In this document: piece by piece, positions 23,228 to 24,910 of the stretch
Layout of the letters: each line of letters starts with the position of its first letter
Position numbering within the stretch: position 1 is the first letter of the stretch
NCBI GenBank assembly: GCA_025363495.1
Contig: JANYDR010000058.1
Location: forward strand, 1 to 24,910
Source of the DNA: Cyclobacteriaceae bacterium
Lineage (GTDB): Bacteria; Bacteroidota; Bacteroidia; Cytophagales; Cyclobacteriaceae
Reading direction: 5' to 3'
Length of the DNA: 24,910 nt
Notes under the pieces: model-generated
What the model was told of the DNA's origin: nothing
What the model saw: the letters and a program-made list of their open reading frames with translations, nothing else
The model's database searches: none
Program-made: the position numbers and the translations under genes

Positions 23228-24169
23228 ATGAAAAAATTGATAAGCATTTTTACACCTTGCTATAACGAAGAGGAAAATGTAGCGCAATTGATCGATACCG
23301 TTGGCAAAGTCTTTGAAAAATTGCCTCAATACAACTATGAACACATATTCATTGACAATTGCTCAACTGACAATACTGTCAATATTTTAAGGGACATTGC
23401 CAGCCTCAACAAAAATGTGAAGATAATTCTAAACGCAAGGAATTTCGGGCACGTAAGGTCTCCATATTATGGATTGATGCAATGTCCAGGGGATGCGGTG
23501 ATTGTTCTCGTAGCAGATTTCCAGGATCCTCCGGAATTGATAGTTCAGTTTCTGGAAAAATGGGAAGAAGGCTATAAAATGGTGTTGGGTATAAAGTCAC
23601 AAAGCAAGGAAAATCCATTAATGTTTGCTGTAAGAAAATTATTCTATAGTCTTTTAGCCAAAGCTTCCGATGGAACTGAGGCTCCTCTTAAAAATTTCAC
23701 AGGATTCGGACTTTATGATAAGCAATTTCTGGATGGAATCAGATCCATCGATGATCCCTATCCATACTTTAGAGGAATGGTCACTGAATTGGGCTTTCAA
23801 CGCTATGAACTAAAATATACACAACAATTAAGAGCTGCGGGAAAGACCAAGAACAATCTTTTTTCTCTTTATGATTATGCAATGTTGGGATTTGTAAATC
23901 ACTCAAAATTACCCTTGCGATTATCAGCCTTCATTGGATTCGTTACATCAATCATAAGCTTCCTTGCAGCATTTGTTTATTTGATCTATAAGCTGGTCTA
24001 CTGGGATAGCTTCGAGCTTGGACTCGCTCCTCTTATTATCGGCATATTCTTTTTTTCATCGGTTCAATTATTTTTTATTGGAATTATCGGCGAGTACATT
24101 GGGGCTATTCATACGCAAGTAAGAAAACGCCCCCTGGTTATTGAGAAGGAACGGATAAATTTCGACTAG
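23228..24169 (+). CDS. GtrB/DPM1-like polyprenyl-phosphate glycosyltransferase (GT2), second copy
   Basis: This 313-residue protein has a GT2 domain followed by two C-terminal helices (about residues 235-260 and 266-292), ending IGEYIGAIHTQVRKRPL, the standard GtrB layout. It should load a sugar onto polyprenyl phosphate. Compared with the minus-strand copy it is diverged: VDDGSTD is IDNCSTD (D43), and the metal-binding D-x-D reads V95-A-D97 in LVADFQDPPE, so the first Asp is missing. That variant occurs in some GtrB-like groups and need not mean inactivity. It is followed after 50 bases by gtrA, giving the gtrB-gtrA pair seen in lipid-linked glucosylation systems. The likely partner GT-C enzyme is the GT87-like protein or one of the giant paralogs. 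Confidence 0.9.
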   Translation: MKKLISIFTPCYNEEENVAQLIDTVGKVFEKLPQYNYEHIFIDNCSTDNTVNILRDIASLNKNVKIILNARNFGHVRSPYYGLMQCPGDAVIVLVADFQDPPELIVQFLEKWEEGYKMVLGIKSQSKENPLMFAVRKLFYSLLAKASDGTEAPLKNFTGFGLYDKQFLDGIRSIDDPYPYFRGMVTELGFQRYELKYTQQLRAAGKTKNNLFSLYDYAMLGFVNHSKLPLRLSAFIGFVTSIISFLAAFVYLIYKLVYWDSFELGLAPLIIGIFFFSSVQLFFIGIIGEYIGAIHTQVRKRPLVIEKERINFD

Positions 24170-24219
24170 CCGACCTAACCACCTCTTCAATAAAATCACA
24201 TCTTTAATTCATCTGCCCC

Positions 24220-24711
24220 TTGATTAAAAAAATATTAAATCATCAGTTCCTGAGATTTCTACTTACCGGAGGTCTTAACACAGCTTTCGGTTACATGGCT
24301 TTTTCAGTATTTACTTACCTCACCGGCAATCCTTCAATATCTGTAATACTGGCTAATATCGTCGGGGTACTTTTCAATTTTAAAACGTATGGCTCCTTTG
24401 TCTTCAAGTCAAAAGACAATTCAAAGATCTATCGTTTCTGCGGTGCTTACTTGTTCATTACTACCGTTCAAATATTATCCCTTAAAGGGCTCGCCAACTT
24501 TGGCATAACCAACCCATACCTGGCGGGAGCGATACTTACATTGCCGATGGCAGCCTTATCATTTATTCACATTAGAAAATTCGTTTTTCATGAAATTTTC
24601 TCGAAGTCGCAGAGTTTGAACAATAGATCTCAAGATTTTAAGACTGAATTTTGGCCCGACTTTGATATTTTTCCCACAAAAGGGTGCAAAAAAGTCTCAG
24701 GAAAAAAATAA
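24220..24711 (+). CDS. GtrA-family membrane protein
   Basis: This 163-residue protein has four predicted helices. It opens with FLRFLLTGGLNTAFGYMAF, the classical GtrA signature, and continues with NIVGVLFNFKTYGSFVF and ends its core at FIHIRKFVFHE (about residue 126). GtrA proteins are proposed to flip polyprenyl-phosphate sugars made by GtrB to the periplasmic face. Translation must start at TTG 24220, since the next Met lies inside helix 1. The core matches the usual 120-145 residue family size. The extra 35 residues at the end (from about SKSQSLNN) are hydrophilic, and their DNA overlaps the first copy of a local repeat (24646-24676), so the tail may be repeat-derived. It is the last gene in the window. 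Confidence 0.88.
   Translation: MIKKILNHQFLRFLLTGGLNTAFGYMAFSVFTYLTGNPSISVILANIVGVLFNFKTYGSFVFKSKDNSKIYRFCGAYLFITTVQILSLKGLANFGITNPYLAGAILTLPMAALSFIHIRKFVFHEIFSKSQSLNNRSQDFKTEFWPDFDIFPTKGCKKVSGKK
24646..24676 (+). repeat. Short repeat, copy C (within the 3' end of gtrA)
   Basis: GAATTTTGGCCC at 24646-24657 and TTTTTCCCA at 24668-24676 match the two ends of copy B (24826-24870) in the same orientation. The CCTCTGGG centre is missing here. It lies in the hydrophilic tail of the GtrA gene. Confidence 0.45.
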
Positions 24712-24717
24712 GTGAAC

Positions 24718-24778
24718 AATGGGTGAAAATTTTAGACCCCAGAGGCTTAAAAAAGAAAATGGGCCAAAACAATATTCA
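24718..24778 (-). repeat. Short repeat, copy A (inverted)
   Basis: Read on the minus strand it runs GAAT...TTGGCCC (GGCCC at 24765-24761), CCTCTGGG (24745-24738), CCCATT (24723-24718). These blocks occur in the same order in copy B on the plus strand. The two copies therefore form an imperfect inverted repeat that could fold into a long hairpin enclosing about 67 bases. Confidence 0.6.
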
Positions 24779-24825
24779 GTTTCTGAGTTCTTTGAATCAT
24801 TTTACACACAACCAAGTGCAAATCA

Positions 24826-24870
24826 GAATTTAGGCCCAAAATCCTCTGGGCTTCAAACTTTTTGCCCATT
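24826..24870 (+). repeat. Short repeat, copy B
   Basis: GAATTTAGGCCC (24826-24837), CCTCTGGG (24843-24850) and TTTTTGCCCATT (24859-24870) pair with copy A in nested order. Such a structure after the last gene could be a transcript-end hairpin or an intergenic repeat family that marks the cluster border. The remaining bases to 24910 hold no gene that I can support. Confidence 0.6.
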
Positions 24871-24910
24871 TTCTGATTCTAAACCAAGACAATTTTTCAG
24901 GAAGTTGCAC

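Noticed and set aside
1..24910. CRISPR arrays, tRNA or rRNA genes
   Set aside because: No regularly spaced direct repeats, cloverleaf-like stretches or rRNA-like conserved blocks were seen on either strand.

Overview
The window is a surface-polysaccharide (O-antigen or capsule type) biosynthesis locus. It most likely comes from a member of the Bacteroidota, probably a Cytophagales-like environmental bacterium. Evidence for this is the fairly AT-rich coding sequence, the lack of clear Shine-Dalgarno sites, several TTG/GTG starts, stretches resembling the Bacteroidota promoter consensus (TTG...TAnnTTTG), and the gene families present. The phylum call is an inference; no rRNA or tRNA lies in the window.

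Layout. (1) 117-3072: a tight trio with overlapping stops and starts, namely a Wzx-type flippase, a glycosyltransferase of the GnT-I-like fold and a SAM methyltransferase. (2) 3091-4047, the only convincing minus-strand gene: a GtrB/DPM1-type membrane glycosyltransferase, divergent from (3) 4172-10128, two giant tandem paralogous membrane proteins (997 and 974 aa) that resemble DUF6311 GT-C enzymes and each end in three copies of a 'GWAF...RPDV...GF...G-Y' repeat. (4) 10301-13461: the rfbF-rfbG-rfbH cassette, which makes CDP-4-keto-3,6-dideoxy-D-glucose. (5) 13462-14968: a decayed stretch with a nonsense-interrupted copy of the next gene. (6) 14969-16342: a GT87-like polytopic glycosyltransferase. 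(7) 16388-20823: a compact run of SDR reductase/epimerase, HAD phosphatase, NeuB/sialate-synthase-like enzyme and YerE/acetolactate-synthase-like TPP enzyme. (8) 20816-23201: an FkbM-type methyltransferase and a zinc-finger C-methyltransferase-like protein that share one accessory domain. (9) 23228-24711: a GtrB-like and GtrA pair, followed by about 200 bases of imperfect inverted and direct repeats at the right end.

How the genes may work together. RfbF/G/H make the CDP-linked 4-keto-3,6-dideoxyhexose. In the known yersiniose A pathway the same three enzymes are followed by a TPP enzyme (YerE), which adds a two-carbon unit to C4, and a reductase (YerF). The TPP enzyme and SDR here fit those two roles. 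The extra NeuB-like synthase and HAD phosphatase, without any CMP-sugar synthetase in view, suggest a variant in which a longer 2-keto acid is made and used by the TPP enzyme as donor. That is the most interesting untested idea in the window. The two GtrB-like enzymes, GtrA and three GT-C-like proteins suggest that some sugars are added from polyprenyl-phosphate donors on the periplasmic side. No Wzy polymerase or ligase is recognisable.
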